Made by a program: the position numbers and the translations under genes
DNA from: Trogon surrucura
Lineage: Eukaryota; Chordata; Aves; Trogoniformes; Trogonidae
Length of the DNA stretch: 64,000 nt
NCBI GenBank assembly: GCA_020746105.1
Contig: CM036617.1
Coordinates: 203,629,971 to 203,693,970, forward strand
Reading direction: 5' to 3'
The notes under the pieces: generated by a model
Database searches by the model: none
Told to the model about the DNA's origin: nothing
The model's input: only the letters and a program-made list of their open reading frames with translations
In this document: positions 47,731-60,335 of the stretch, in pieces
Numbering within the stretch: the stretch's first letter is position 1
How the letters are laid out: each line of letters begins with the position of its first letter

Positions 47731-49776
47731 ACAGGCTTTATTTCAAGTAAGAATATCTTTATTTGTTTGGAATTGCCACTCAGTCAAAACTGTTCTTGGT
47801 TTTAAATATTTCCTCAATATTATCAAAGTACCTACTACAATACAAGACTCTCACATTCCTAGATTTTGATAGACAAAGCATTCAGTTCAAGCTATGATAT
47901 TGTCTTGAATTTCAAAAATGGCAATGTTGTAGAGTAATTCAGTTGCAAACTTTTTTAGGAGGTTGCGAACTCTAGTAGTCCCCTCAGACCTCTGGAGTTT
48001 CCCTTACTTTTTTAGAGAGATGTTCTATTAGCCTATTTTGTGCAGACTAAATTTGCATTTGGACACTACCTTCATTGTAAAGTCACTCAGTAGGTTTCAG
48101 ATTGCTTTTTACTTGAGCAAAACAACCTGCATTTGATGTTGTTGAGACTCTTCTCTCTAATACCATCATCTTTCCCATTCTTCGGTATTATCAGCCTACA
48201 AGTGGATGTTTATTTTTCTTCCAGTTGAACTCTTTTCTCACAGACAGCTTCTTCATAAATAAGTAGACCTTTGGGATGTATAGAATTACCTACAAAATCA
48301 AGAAATCCAGATTCCAGTAATATTTGCAAAGTCACTGTCTAAACAATTGTTTGAACTTCTGCTTCTTCTGCTTACCTTTATTTTATATTTTTTTCCTTTT
48401 TTATCACTTATGTGATGAGGTAAGAGATGAGCATTGCAAATATACTCTGAAAACTAAATCTTAATTTTTACACGTCTTGGCACTTTGATTTCTAAGTTTC
48501 TACTAGCTGAGAAAAAGGCCTTTGTTTAGTGACCCCACTCTGAAAGGTACAGGCTGGATTTATCAGTCAATTTCAAGTTTTCAGTTAAAAAAAAAATTAA
48601 AATAAAGAGGAAAAAAACACCATGCACAACCAACCCTTAGTAAATGGCTGGATGCAAGTCAAATAATAAATATTTGTAGGGAGACTGAATTTGAGAGCTT
48701 TGGCCCTAGACTGCAAGAAGCTGAGAGGAAAATTTAAAAAGCAGAGACAGTGATGGATAGAAATAACATTGCTCTAGACTTAATACTAGAAATAGAAAGT
48801 TAGTGAGAAATGGAAGAGGTGACTAAATATAATAACAAAATAATGAAATAACCCCAGATTAAGGAATTTATAGCCTCGGATTAAGGAACTAAATTTTGTT
48901 CATGGCAGAGAAAAGAGAAACGAGAAATTAGTATCTCCAACAAGTGTTAAAAGGAAGGTAAAAAAGAACGTGTTTAAGATCTTTTCTGAATATGCGAAAG
49001 AAAATTTTTGTGTGGGAAGACAAGACCTTGTTCAGAAACAGCCTGGCCTAAAATGATCCAATGCACTTTCATTCTTAGTACAAATCAAATCTATTTAAAT
49101 ATTTGAATCAGTTCTAAAAAAATAAAAAATTGCTGCAGAGTTCATTTTATGATTACCCTCTGCTTTTCTCATCCTGCTCTGCAGAATAACTTCATTTACT
49201 TCTTATCTTTTTAGTTAGTGATCAAGACAGTTCACAAAAGCTATAAATAATAAATGTGCTGCCTTGCTTTATGTATGTTTCTGTGGATGGTTGCTGCTTA
49301 TTCATTCAGTGAGTTGAAATGAATAAAATGCAAGATTTATGCTATTGTTTATTGGAAATGAAATTTGTGTCTGCATAATTATCTTCATTTTTAAAGGTTA
49401 CTTTTTAGTAGTCTGAAGTTTTTCTTGATATTTGGGAGTGTTCACAACCCCTCATTCAGTAATTGCCATATGGCATATCCATCTGAGCTATTTCTCACTC
49501 TTCAGATCACTTTGTTAACTATTTTCCTTCTTGAGACAATAGCATTGAATTATCATTGTTTACATTTACACTAGACATATTCTCTTTGACTATGAGCATC
49601 TAATATATTCATACACCAAAAATTGTTATAAATCTTACTGGTCCTAATCCATGCCTCTGTCCAAGTACATCCAGTTTAGACTCTTATCAGTCTTGCAAAT
49701 CATCTACTGTATAGGCTTTCCTTAGCCTTCACAGTTGCAAACTCATCTGTCACATACCTGTTGAGAGAACTACTAA

Positions 49777-49812
49777 TTCATTTCCTTGGTCCATTTCATT
49801 TCCTTGGTCCAT
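49777..49812 (+). repeat. 18-bp perfect tandem duplication
   Basis: TTCATTTCCTTGGTCCAT occurs twice head to tail without mismatch. A further 13-bp direct repeat, ACACTGCTCCTCA, lies nearby at 49992 and 50014. Confidence 0.9.
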
Positions 49813-51527
49813 GAAATCCTTCTCTATGCATAAACTCCCTAGATTCTTTGTTTTACCAATATTTATCTTTGTTTTCAAGGCCTTTCCTGCCAAGTATCAT
49901 TTCTTCTTTATTACTCTCAGTTCTTGACTGTGATGACATGATGACGTCATATCCTTCATATACCTGTGAACACAGAGTTAATTTTTCTTCCACACTGCTC
50001 CTCATGTTGAGAGAACACTGCTCCTCACAGATACTTTATTAATTTTCAGAAAAACTCTGGAAATCATGTCTATCCGACTTAAGAAAATCCTCTGAAAAAC
50101 TAACCAATATTTTTGTAGTAATTTAACTCTTCACAAACTGTCTCTTTTTTTTCATTTGTTTCCTCTACTTTTATACTCAAATTATAAATTCATTTGTAAG
50201 ATGACATAGGCCATGTTTCTGATTAGATTGCAACTATCCAATTAAGGTATTGGTCAAGGTCTAGGGTTTTTCTAATTTTTTTGGATAAAATTAAGGCTAA
50301 ATTCACTGACTTCTAACAGGATTAAAAATTATAATCCTATCCTGAAATTACTATTGCATAGATTATCTCTACACTGATAACTAAAGATGAGATTTTTAAA
50401 AAATGTCAACAATTAAAACCATTGTTAAATAATAAACAGATTTATCTGTCAGCTACAGTTGATGGCCAAAAGAGGTTTATTCTGAATCTTCAGAAAAGTC
50501 TTTGGCTAATTATTGATGCAGGACTTTCTTTAGCCACCACATTATCTCAGTAGATAATTTAAAAAATAAACTAATTAACCTTTTTAAAACACCTTTATAA
50601 TTAATCATGTCTTCTATAGTTCCATTAGCTAAGGGACCAACCAAGTCCAAGCAATCATATTTAATTTCTCACATATTGATTTATAAAGGATGGTTTATTG
50701 CCTCTTGCTCATTAGCAGTTACAAGCAGGACTCCTGCAGGAGATTACGTCTCTTTGGTAATTAAACCATGTTAGGATACCAAAATGTAATGCAGAAGTCT
50801 AACAGTAAGTTCTGATTTGTTAGAAGGCTGGTAATATTAAAACCTCAGTAAAGTGAAACACTGGCCAATCTAGCTGTTTTCTTCCTTTGTATTTCCCACT
50901 CCACATCTAAGTGGCACTAGGATGTAGTAATTCCAGCATTGGTAATTAATTTTGCTTCAAAGGAAAACATTGTTTTATGCAATCTATTATATCTAGTTTT
51001 AGCTCTACAGTAAATTTTATTTAGTATCTTGAAACAATTCACAATATTTCAGGGTATTTAAGAAAAGAACTTAAGTCTCTGAACATGGTTTTTTTTTGGT
51101 CTGGTTTTTTCTTTTAAGAAAACATAACAGTGTACTCAAATTAAATAGAGAATGAAAGCTTCTGTTTGTTCCAGCTCCAAATTTTCTTCTGACAGATTAG
51201 AAAAGACATTTTCATAACAGTCCCATGAAAACTGATCTCAAGAAATAACAAATTAAAAAGCACTAATTTTTATTTCATTTTATTGTTAAGCAATAAACTA
51301 TATTGTGGCATCTATAGTCCGTTTTTGTAGAACTGGTTAGATCATTCAGACAAATTCTAGAAATTCAGAATGACCTAAGCTGAGAGACAAAATATTCATT
51401 TCTTCTCTCTCAGTCTAAAGTTCATGTGGCATTTGTAGCTTAGCTGCTTTACAAAATAAATAAATAAATAGATCACAACAAGCCAACCTGCATTTTAGAA
51501 GTGAAACACTCTGTGCTGTTAATTGCC

Positions 51528-51561
51528 ATATATATATATATATACACATATATATATATAC
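51528..51561. repeat. (TA)n microsatellite
   Basis: About 34 bases of alternating A and T are interrupted by one CACA. Confidence 0.9.
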
Positions 51562-51999
51562 ATTGTAGACTGTCATACAATGGATCTTTTCTGAGCTTCA
51601 GTATACTAAATTGAAATTTCAAGAAAAGAGCTACATCAAAAACTCTATACCTTGACCAGATGATCAAACAGCCATTTCAAAACATTTAAGTCAATAGAAG
51701 TATGAAACAACAAAGGAAAGAACTGCAAAGGGAGATGAAAGAGGAAGGAAGCTTTGTAATCATGTTGTTTCTTCGTGTCAGTTCAGTATGCTCTTCCTCT
51801 TCTGCCTAGGACCTTCTGATGACTGAGTGTAGATGGAAGGAGGTAAAACAAAATATTGCAATAAAGGAATGAGGAAGGTCCATGCTCGCTTTGATTTACA
51901 GTGTTAGTTTGTTATAAAAGAATCTTTTTACAGACTGCATGAAGAAAAACACTGAAAAGAGGACACAGTCTGGAGCAAGGAAGAACTACTCCCAATACA

Positions 52000-52140
52000 G
52001 GATTGGGAAAGGCTATGGTGACTAAGAGAGGTTCCTGAGGACTGAAAGAATGCAAGGAGGATTCAATGAACTACAGGTCAGTTGACCTCACCTTGATCCC
52101 TGGGCAGGTGAAGGAGCATATAATCCTGAAACACACTTCT
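52000..52140 (+). mobile_element. CR1 early-RT piece, plus strand (left part of rearranged copy)
   Basis: The segment encodes a decayed EVPEDW block, then NYRSVDLTLIPGQVKEHIILK, the start of the CR1 RT domain, with the [10 protein letters not shown] part deleted. It stops at about 52140, where the sequence flips to minus-strand CR1. Confidence 0.75.
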
Positions 52141-52150
52141 AGGATTGGAC

Positions 52151-52495
52151 TTAATCCAACAGTTCGATGTCCCTCTTATGCTGAGGACACCAGAACTGGA
52201 CGCAGTATTCAAGGTGTGGGGTCTCACAAGAGCAAAGGGGGAGAATCACCTCTCTTGATCTACTTGCCATACTCCTCTTGATGCATCCCAAGATGTGGTT
52301 GGCCTTCTGAGCTGCATGAGTGCACTGCCGGCTCATGTTGAGCTTCTCATCAATCAACACCCGCAAGTTCTTCTCTTCAGGGCTACTCTCATCCCACACT
52401 GTACCCAGATTATAATTATGTCTGAGATTGGCCTGACTCAGGTGCAGGACCTTGAGCTTTGACTTGTTGAAACTCATGTAGTTTTTAACATCGTC
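52151..52495 (-). mobile_element. CR1 mid-ORF2 piece, minus strand (inverted part)
   Basis: On the minus strand an open 108-codon frame (52151-52477) encodes the segment following the catalytic domain: MSFNKSKLKVLHL, LRVLIDEKLNMSRQCTHAAQKANHILGCIKR, SRSREVILPL and a CVQFW block. It lies between two plus-strand pieces of CR1 and covers a part of ORF2 intermediate between them. Confidence 0.88.
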
Positions 52496-52565
52496 CTCTG
52501 TAACATCATAACATGTGCACTAAAAAAACTGAAGAAATAATGAGTAGAAGATTGGGAAGGGAGAC

Positions 52566-52656
52566 CCTGAAGAACCTGATATAAGTGAGTCTGATCTGAG
52601 CAGGGGCACTTGCCTAGATGATCTTCTTACCTCAGTGATTCTGTGATTATGTGATG
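52566..52656 (+). mobile_element. CR1 3' UTR and tail, plus strand (right part)
   Basis: A CR1 3' UTR (CTGATCTGAGCAGGGGCACTTGCCTAGATGATCTTC spread over 52590-52625) ends in two GTGATTCTGTGATTATGTGAT-like tail units. With the pieces at 52000 and 52151 it completes the ORF2-to-tail order of one CR1. Confidence 0.8.
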
Positions 52657-53110
52657 AGAAAAAGACAGTGTCACAAAGTTGATCTGCAGGAAAATGACAT
52701 TCACTGAGAACAGTAAGGTACTAGTATTAATACAAGTTTTACGAAACACCAGCTTTAATGTTCTTTTAAGAAGCCTGTATTAGGAAGCAATGGGTACATG
52801 TGGTTGTCTTTGGGCCTGGAATGGACCTGGCACAGTGATACTGTTGATTAATCTGTTCAGAGGAGGCTTAATTTTCTCATTCAGGTGTTTTACTGTTAGA
52901 AAAACATCTTTTTTTTTTTTTTTTCTCATACACTTCCTGACCTCAGAAGATTTAACTCATGTGGTATAGTATGAATGGGCTTATTGTTCTTATGAGGGTT
53001 ATTGGTGAGTTGTCCTTACGAGGTTGTGGTGATCAAGCTCAGGGTTGCCTCACAGGTTCCCACAGAAAGCCCTGATCAAGTGGTTACCTTGTCTTTTTGA
53101 ATTTACACGT
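52657..53110. other. Unannotated DNA
   Basis: A T-run lies at 52910-52924. I see nothing else in this 450-base gap between two CR1 elements. Confidence 0.55.
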
Positions 53111-54650
53111 AGAATAATAGAGTAATAGAATCTTAGAACGTCAGGGGTTGGAAGGGACCTCTAGAGATCATTTAGTCCAACCCCCCTGCCAGAGCAGGAT
53201 CACCTAGGGCAGGTCACACAGGAACGCATCCAGGTGGGTTTTCAATGTCTTCAGAGAAGGAGACTCTACAACCTCTCTGGGTAGCCTGTGCCAGTGCTCT
53301 GTGATCATCACAGTAAGGAAGTTTCTCCTCAGGTTGAGGTGGAACTTCTTATGTTCTCTCTTAAACCCATTATTTCTTGTTCTCTTTCTGGGCACCACTG
53401 AAAAGAGATTGTCTCCTTCCTCTTGACCTCCACCCCTCAGATATTTATATGCGTTAATAAGGTCCCCTCTCAGCCATCTCATTTCAAGGTTAAACAGCCC
53501 CAGTTTCTCTTCATAGGAGAGATGTTCAAGTCCCTTAATCATCCTCGTAGCTCTCTGTTGGACTCTCTCCAGTAGGTCCTTGTTTCTCTTGAATTGGAAT
53601 GCCCAAAATTGGACACAGTATTCGAGATGTGGTCTCACCAGGGCAGAGTAGAGGGGGAGGAGAACCTCCCTAGACCTGCTGGACCCACTTTCCTTAGTGC
53701 ATCCCAAGATCCCATTGGCCCTCTGGACACAAGGACACATTGCTGTCCCATAGACAACTTACTGCCCACTAGGACTCTAAGATTTTTCTCCGCCGAGATG
53801 CTTTCCAGCAGGACATCCCCTAATCTGTACTGATGCCTGGTGTTATTCCTCCCCAGATACAGGACTCTACACTTGTCCTTATTGAATTTCATGAGGTTCT
53901 TCCCTGCACAGCTCTCCAGCCTGTCCAGATCTCATTGGATGGCAGCACAGCCTTCCTGTGTGTCAGCCACCACGCCCAGTTTTCCATCACCTTGCTGAGG
54001 GTACATTCTAAACCCTCATCCAGGTCGTTGATGAGGATACTGAATAAAACTGGACTCAGTACTGATCCCTGGGGAACACCACTGGCCACAGGTCTCCAAC
54101 TTGACTCTGTGCTGCTGATCACAACCCTCTGAACTTTGTTGCTGCGCCAGTTCACAATCCACCTCACAGTCCAATAATCTATCCCACATTTCTTGAGTTT
54201 ACCTACGAGGATGTTGCAGGGGACAGTATGGGAAGCCTTTCTGAAGTCGAGGTATGTGATATCCAGTGCTCTCCTTTCATCAACCCATTTGGTCAAGTCT
54301 TCATAGAAGGAGATCAGATTAGTCAGGTAAGATTTCCCCTTGGTAAATCCGTGCTGGCTATTCCTGATAATCTTGTTTTCTTTCAATTGATTAAAGATGG
54401 CTGTCAGAATGAGTCACTCCATTATCTTCCCAGCGATGAAGGTGAGGCTGACCAGCCTGTAGTTGCCAGGGTCTTCCTTCTTGCCCTTTTTGAAGACTGG
54501 AGTGATACTCGCTTTTTTCCAGTCCTCAGGCACCTCTCCCATGCCCCATAATTTTTCAAAGATGATGGAAAGCGGCTTGGGCACAACATCAGCCAACCTT
54601 CTCAGTACATGTGAATGCACCCCATCAGGGCCCAAGGATTTGTCTTATAC
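53111..54650 (-). mobile_element. CR1 LINE, 5'-truncated, minus strand, dead
   Basis: The tail is decayed (GAATAATAGAGTAATAGAATC at 53111-53132). The 3' UTR and ORF2 follow back to the GPDGVHSHVLR block (about 54635) and end near 54650. The extent is almost the same as in the copy at 3108-4566 plus about 80 bases, but the frame is broken at several places. It is therefore an older insertion of a related CR1 subfamily. Confidence 0.95.
53204..54650 (-). pseudogene. CR1 ORF2 remnant with catalytic FADD lost
   Basis: Four overlapping minus-strand frames (54414-54650, 53889-54386, 53635-53892, 53204-53740) together cover the RT domain and C-terminus. [72 protein letters not shown] and [13 protein letters not shown] are clear. 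At the position of the catalytic FADDTKLGG a deletion with frameshift (about 53975-53995) removes the aspartate pair. The first block also has YLDFRKA where FSKA is usual. The reverse transcriptase is inactive. Confidence 0.88.
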
Positions 54651-57535
54651 ATATGGTTGCCTACCTGCTGTTAGCCTTGCAGAAGTATGCTACACAAAAG
54701 GTCCTCCATTCCCCGTTCCAACTATCTATGTGGTTTTCTATTTCATAATCTCTTATGTAACCCAAACTTCACCATTGGTTAAAACCAGCCAGGCCTTGTG
54801 CTGTGATCTGTAACTTTTGTCAGTGTTCTTCTGTGTTATGAGCAGTATTGCCCAGGACCTCTCTATGTTGCTTTCAGACCAAACAGTCTAAACACACCCG
54901 AAAGAAATAAAACATTTCGGATTCCATTTTCATAAAACGTTTTGGGAAATAAAGTATTTAGATATTGAAAAAGTAGTACCTGAAGCACTAAGCCTTCCTC
55001 ACTGTGTAGAAAAAAATGTAGATGGAGGAGAAGACCATACATGGTCAGCACAACCTTGTTCTTTTCTGCTTAGCCTTTCCATTGAGCCATCAAGGAATGT
55101 CATCAGTTAGAGACAATAGCTGTACTGGGAAAACATTCTCAGAGCCTTCCCCAGGCAATGAGATCAAAACAGTCCAAATCTTGCTTTGTATGTTGGTACT
55201 CACTGTTTTAAAATACATGCTTAAAACAACAGAGGACAATAACCGTGGGGCCACATTCCGAATACTTTTGCTTCTTACACTTCTTTTTACATTGATATGA
55301 GAGTATAATTTACAACACTGTGTGTCACCTTTGAATTTGACCTGAAGTTTCTGATCCCATAGGAAATTACATAAAAGGAAAGTATATTCTATCACAATTA
55401 CTGTATGTTTTTTGCCAGAGCCAGAGCCGAGTGATCAAGGAAACTCTTGAGTATGTCTAAACATGCAAGTAAGATATATAGTGCTACAGTGTACATGTTT
55501 ATACAAGGTCTCTGTGATTACATGACATGTAGCCAGATTACGATTACTTTCAGCGTATGGTTACTTGATCCACAAACCTGCTTTACGATTCATCCTCTTG
55601 TCAGGTTAACGTTGAGAGCATGGTGTTGAGTACTCTAATAGCAATAAGAGGATGGTAAATGAGGAGGCAAAGCCTGAAAAATTAGGTTCTGTCATCAGAC
55701 GAAAAGGTGATATGATTAAGGAGAACACTTGAAATAACTTCAGAATGCCTTCTTAGTATGGTTTGAGTAAAATATGGAATTTCCAGAGGTACTAATAGGT
55801 TAAATTACATGATGCTCCAACTACTAGACTTGTTTAAGAAAGCTTTAATACAAGGAAACATTAAAAATGAAATATCACCTGTCTGAAAGTTAGTTTTAGT
55901 GGTTTTACACTGAATCTCTCCATCCTTACAGAGAGCTGAACTAATCGTGTGCTGATTTTGGTAAACTGTGCTGATTTTGGTAAACCAGGCAAATTCAGAT
56001 ACACTGAGTGGATGTCATCTAATTCAAAATAGATGTCTTCAAAGGATACATCTACATCTGTGCTAATCCTCTAGGGTGCCTTTCAAGTCAATAGTGAAAA
56101 AAGGAAGTACTTCTAAGACATTATTGATTTCTCCTAAGATTGATGTTTAAAATAGGTCAGTTGAATTGTATCTTGAACTTGCTTATTTCTCTCCTTTGAC
56201 TCAAAAGGGAAGGATGAGCTCAGATTTGTCCACTGAAGATATTGGTATTACTGACATCTAAAATTTGATTAAATGACTTACATAACTTGTCATCACTAAA
56301 CATTCTAAAAAAAAAGGTACTATCTTAACCCTTCTTATTAAGGTCATTTTCTTCAGGTGTGTAAAGACACTCTACAAGCAGAACATGTACAATTTTGAAG
56401 TGTAAAGCAAGTATTTGTTAGCTAGCTCACACTAAAGGTAGCTAGGATGGAAGGAGTGGCTAGTATAAGCAGTATTGTGCTCTCTGTCCCGAAAATCTGC
56501 TCAACAGGTCTTTGCTGACCAGACAAAATTCTATCAGGAAGAAAATGGTCATTCTCCACTGCTCCTGAAACAGATGTTCAGTTGCTGAGTTGCCATTTTC
56601 CATCTAATTCTCCAGGTTTTTTTTAACTTTAAATTTTTCCACCTTTCCATTGTCATGTTTTTCCTTTTCAGTTCTCAAAAAACTTCGACACTTGTATCTC
56701 TATAACTTTACCTTTCCTACCTTGCACAATGCCACTGTATGATCTTTTTCATCAGTCTTTCTCACAACCTAACAATCTCTTCAGAGGTGTTAACAGAGGA
56801 TACTCAGCTGGGCCATGCCAGTTTGGACCCCTGGCCTAAAGACAGAACCCGTAAAATGGGACAGGACATGTTGGAGGAAGGGCACAGAGTGAGCGATGTT
56901 TATGTGCTATTTGTGGAGAATGTAAATTGTTCACTGTCTGGCATTTGAAATAACACACTCATGCACACACCCACAGAGGTATGAAATGATGTTTATAGTT
57001 GTCATTATAATTCTTTTAATTATACCTGTATGAATAACTTAGAAGACCCATGGATTAACTAGTAGGAGTTTGGGATCATATCTGTGGGACTGCTAAGAAT
57101 TAGAGCTACTACTCTTTTTAAGAGTGATAACTAAACTTCTGTAGTGCAAAATGTCAGTGTTTTACCTAAAAATATTTTATTCAAACATCCCGGTTTGAAA
57201 GATTGTTGCCAATTCAGAAATATACTTTTATTTCCATCGATGTTTTTTCTAGAGACTAAAAATGATAATTACTCTACACTGCTGATTAGTCTACTTGGCC
57301 TTTTGGCTGCCTCTAGGTAACAACATGTGGTGCTCTAGTTGTCTTTTTCTTGTCTATGGAGATAAGAGCGTTAAGAACTGACTCATTCCGCTTCCCTTAG
57401 CTGGATCATCCCCAGGCTCTGGAAGCCATCACCTTTTGAGATACAGTTGCTAAAGCACTGAGAACACTCCTTTTCTCGAGAGGGTTCAAACTGCTAGATT
57501 CTCCAATGGCAATAAGTAGTTTTCCTCTGTCCTGA
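54651..57535. other. Unannotated AT-rich DNA
   Basis: No gene is recognised. A 101-codon minus-strand frame (55090-55395) and a 92-codon plus-strand frame (55022-55300) overlap each other and have no motif. A tandem duplication at 55948 is listed separately. Confidence 0.5.
55948..55985 (+). repeat. 19-bp perfect tandem duplication
   Basis: TGTGCTGATTTTGGTAAAC occurs twice head to tail, without mismatch. Confidence 0.92.
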
Positions 57536-58061
57536 TGTTGTGGGTTGACCTTGCCTACTAACAGCACCCACCACCTGCTTGCTCACTTTCCCCTGAAGCA
57601 GGGGGGGAAAGAAAAAGTAAGACAAGCTCATAGGTCAAGATAAAGACAGCTTTGTAAGCAAAGAAGGAGAAAAATCTACAAATCCAAATATCCTAAAGGT
57701 TCACCTCCCACTACCAGACCTATGACCAGACAGTCTCTGAGCCATGGCTAGTTTGGAAAGACTCCCCATTTCTTCCAGTTCTTATTGCTGAGCATTGCAT
57801 CATGTGATATGTATTATTGCTTTTGTCACCTGGGGTCAGATATTCCAGCTGTGTCCCCTCACAATCTCTTGCCTATCTCCAGGCTACTCGCTGTTAGACC
57901 AGAGTGAGATATAGACAAAACCTTTTTGCTGTGCAAGAACTGCTCAGCAATAGCTAGAATACTGGTGTGTTACCAGCGCTGTTTTAGTCACAAATCTAAA
58001 CCACAGCACCATATGGTCTGCTATGAAGAAAATTAAATCTATCCTGGACTGACCTCATACA
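57536..58061 (-). mobile_element. ERVL-like solo LTR, minus strand, 526 bp
   Basis: Read on the minus strand, it starts TGTATGAGGTCAGTCC (58061) and ends GGTCAACCCACAACA (57536), the ends of a widespread avian ERVL-type LTR. Internal landmarks fit: TTAATTTTCTTCATAGCAG near the start, a TGCTGAGCAGTTCTTGCACAG block near 57945, GGGGACACAGC near 57850-57862, and an AGCAATAAG signal near 57785. Flanks CCTGA (57531-57535) and CCTTA (58062-58066) could be a 5-bp target duplication with one mismatch. No internal retroviral sequence is present. Confidence 0.8.
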
Positions 58062-59290
58062 CCTTAAATGAAATTGTGAATGAAAGCACTGGAAGTGATT
58101 TATGTATGCAAATACATTCATTCAGTGTCAGTTGGCAGACATAACAAGAGACCCATAGGAGACACATGGCCTTTGCAGTGGCAGATACCCTAGGTAATCC
58201 TCAATGGTATAGGACACCTATGTTTACCCAAGGCTGAATTCCACCCATTACTGTTATGACACTAAACCCAGCTTATTTAAGATTTTGTCAGAAGCTTTTC
58301 CTTAAGCATTAGGAATGCATTAAGGTCTAGTGGAAAATTTTCCACCAGACTTTCTCACTTCAGTGTTGAACTAACTAGAACCCAGAAAACATGAATTTCT
58401 GTGTAAAAACTTAAACAAATTAATGAGTTGTAGTTACAGTAGACTATCATATCATTTAGAACACATATATTTTAGGACATGTAACAGAAGGACGAGAGTT
58501 CATTAGATTTCAGCTTTATGACTTCTGGGGCTTAACAACACTGGACCTATTATAGTAGAGAAAACAGAATGACAATTGATTATATAAGACTAAATTGTGA
58601 TAGGTCTAAAAGCCTAGATCAGTTAATTCTATGTAACACCTGGTTATTGTCCAACCATTAAAAGAAGGAAATCTCACTGTAACATAGGGGTCAGTGAGAT
58701 GACAATATTTCCAGAGTAGTTTCTTAAAATGATCTTTTCAGTATATACAAAAAGAAAAGAAAAAATCATGATATTATTTCAAATAGATTATGTATTTCTA
58801 GTTTCAGAGATGACATTGAAAACAGACAAGGGAAAGCTAGTGGATATCTTTGCAATACAAAAAGCAAAAATAGTTTTGTTATTCAGAGCTGATGTGACAG
58901 TCTTTTCTTAGTCTAGCAGGACAATTTTGGTGCTTCTTTGATTTTGCAGTGGGAAATGCAACTAGGTCACAGGATATAAAATTTCATCTACTTGTATCTT
59001 AAACAAGTAACCTGTGTTTGAGGGAAGTACGTCTTTCAGGAAGAAACACAGTTTTGATCTGAAGACATCAAGAGATGAAAATTGTGCTGTTTCTCTCTGT
59101 GCTATATTCAAATAAGTAACTATTCTGAGTATTCCTTGAATTTATCTGACTTTGCTCTTTGCTGGTTCTTGCTATGCTCTTGTCTGCTAGGCAAAAGAAC
59201 TCTTAATACATGGCTACTCTTTCTTGTGAAAGTGGTTATGCCCTGAATTAAGTCATTAATTGCTTTTTGTAAGATACATAGATTGAAGTC
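58062..59290. other. Unannotated AT-rich DNA
   Basis: No gene or repeat family is recognised between the LTR and the next CR1. Confidence 0.5.
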
Positions 59291-59935
59291 ATAAAATCAC
59301 AGAATTGGAGAATGGCTTGAGTTGGAAGAGGCCTTAAAGATCATCTAGTTTCAACCTCCCCACTACAGGCAGGGACACCTCCCCCTAGACCAGGTTGATC
59401 AAAGCCTTATCCCTCCTGGTCTTGAACAATTCCAGTAACGGGTCTTCCACAGCTTCTCTGGGAAACCTGTTTCAGCATTTCACCACCTTCATAGTAAAAA
59501 ATTTCTTCCTAATGTCTAGTCTAAATCTACCCTGCTCTATTTTAAAACTATTGCCCCCTGTCCCATCACCACATGCCCTTAGAAAAAGTCCCTCTCCAGC
59601 TTTTCTTTAGGCCTCTTCAGGTACTGAAAGGCCTTTATAATGTCTTCCCAGAGCCTTCTTTTCTCCAGGCTAAACAACCCCAAGTCTCTCAGCCTGTTCT
59701 CACAGGGGAGGTTCTTCAGCCTTCTGATCCTCTTTGTGGCCTTCTTCTGGACCCTCTCCCACAGGTCCATGTCCTTGTTATGTTGGGATGCAGTGCTTCA
59801 AGTGAGATCTCACCAGAGCAGAATAGAGGGACAGAATCACCTCTCTTGACCTGCTCACCGCATATCTTTCGATGCTGCCTTAACATCTTGATGTAGCCTT
59901 GACAGTTTGATGCAGGTCTTGACATGTATCATTGG
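59291..59935 (-). mobile_element. CR1 LINE 3' fragment, minus strand, older subfamily
   Basis: It starts with ATAAAATCACAGAATTGG (decayed tail) and a 3' UTR with GAGGCCTTAAAGATCATCTAG. The ORF2 C-terminal region follows to about 59935. A 63-codon minus frame (59579-59770) still reads [45 protein letters not shown] blocks in fragments. The subfamily differs from the 3-10 kb copies (AGACCAGGTTGATCAAAGCC and CTCCAGCTTTTCTTTAGGCC segments). It is not functional. Confidence 0.93.
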
Positions 59936-60335
59936 AGGTCTTTTTTTATATAGTTGGGAAAATAATGTAAATTCTATTTGCTACTCTTGTAATAATGACA
60001 ACATTATTTTAAAGAATGCAACAGCTCATCTGTATGCATGATTCCACTAGTAGTGTCACACACACTAAATACAAACATACCTTACTTACCCTGTTTATCC
60101 CTCTGTGAACGGGACTAGCTCTTCTAGCAAATACATCAACTTTTTCAACTTCTTTCCCAAAAACTCTTTTCCAGTCTCATTGCTACGAAGGATACAGTTT
60201 GCCATTTTGATAGTGTGGCATTGATTCGTGTTCTAAAACTTTAACTTGCCTTTTGACCATATCAAAATGAATCTGTTTGCATGCACCCAGCATTCTATTA
60301 TGTCTAAGTATTCCATGCTAAAAATTTCTGTATAT
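59936..60335. other. Unannotated AT-rich DNA
   Basis: I see no gene or repeat here. Confidence 0.5.

Larger units (their letters stand above)
47731..51999. other. Long unannotated AT-rich stretch
   Basis: No gene is recognised. Frames are short. A dinucleotide repeat and one tandem duplication in it are listed separately. Confidence 0.5.
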
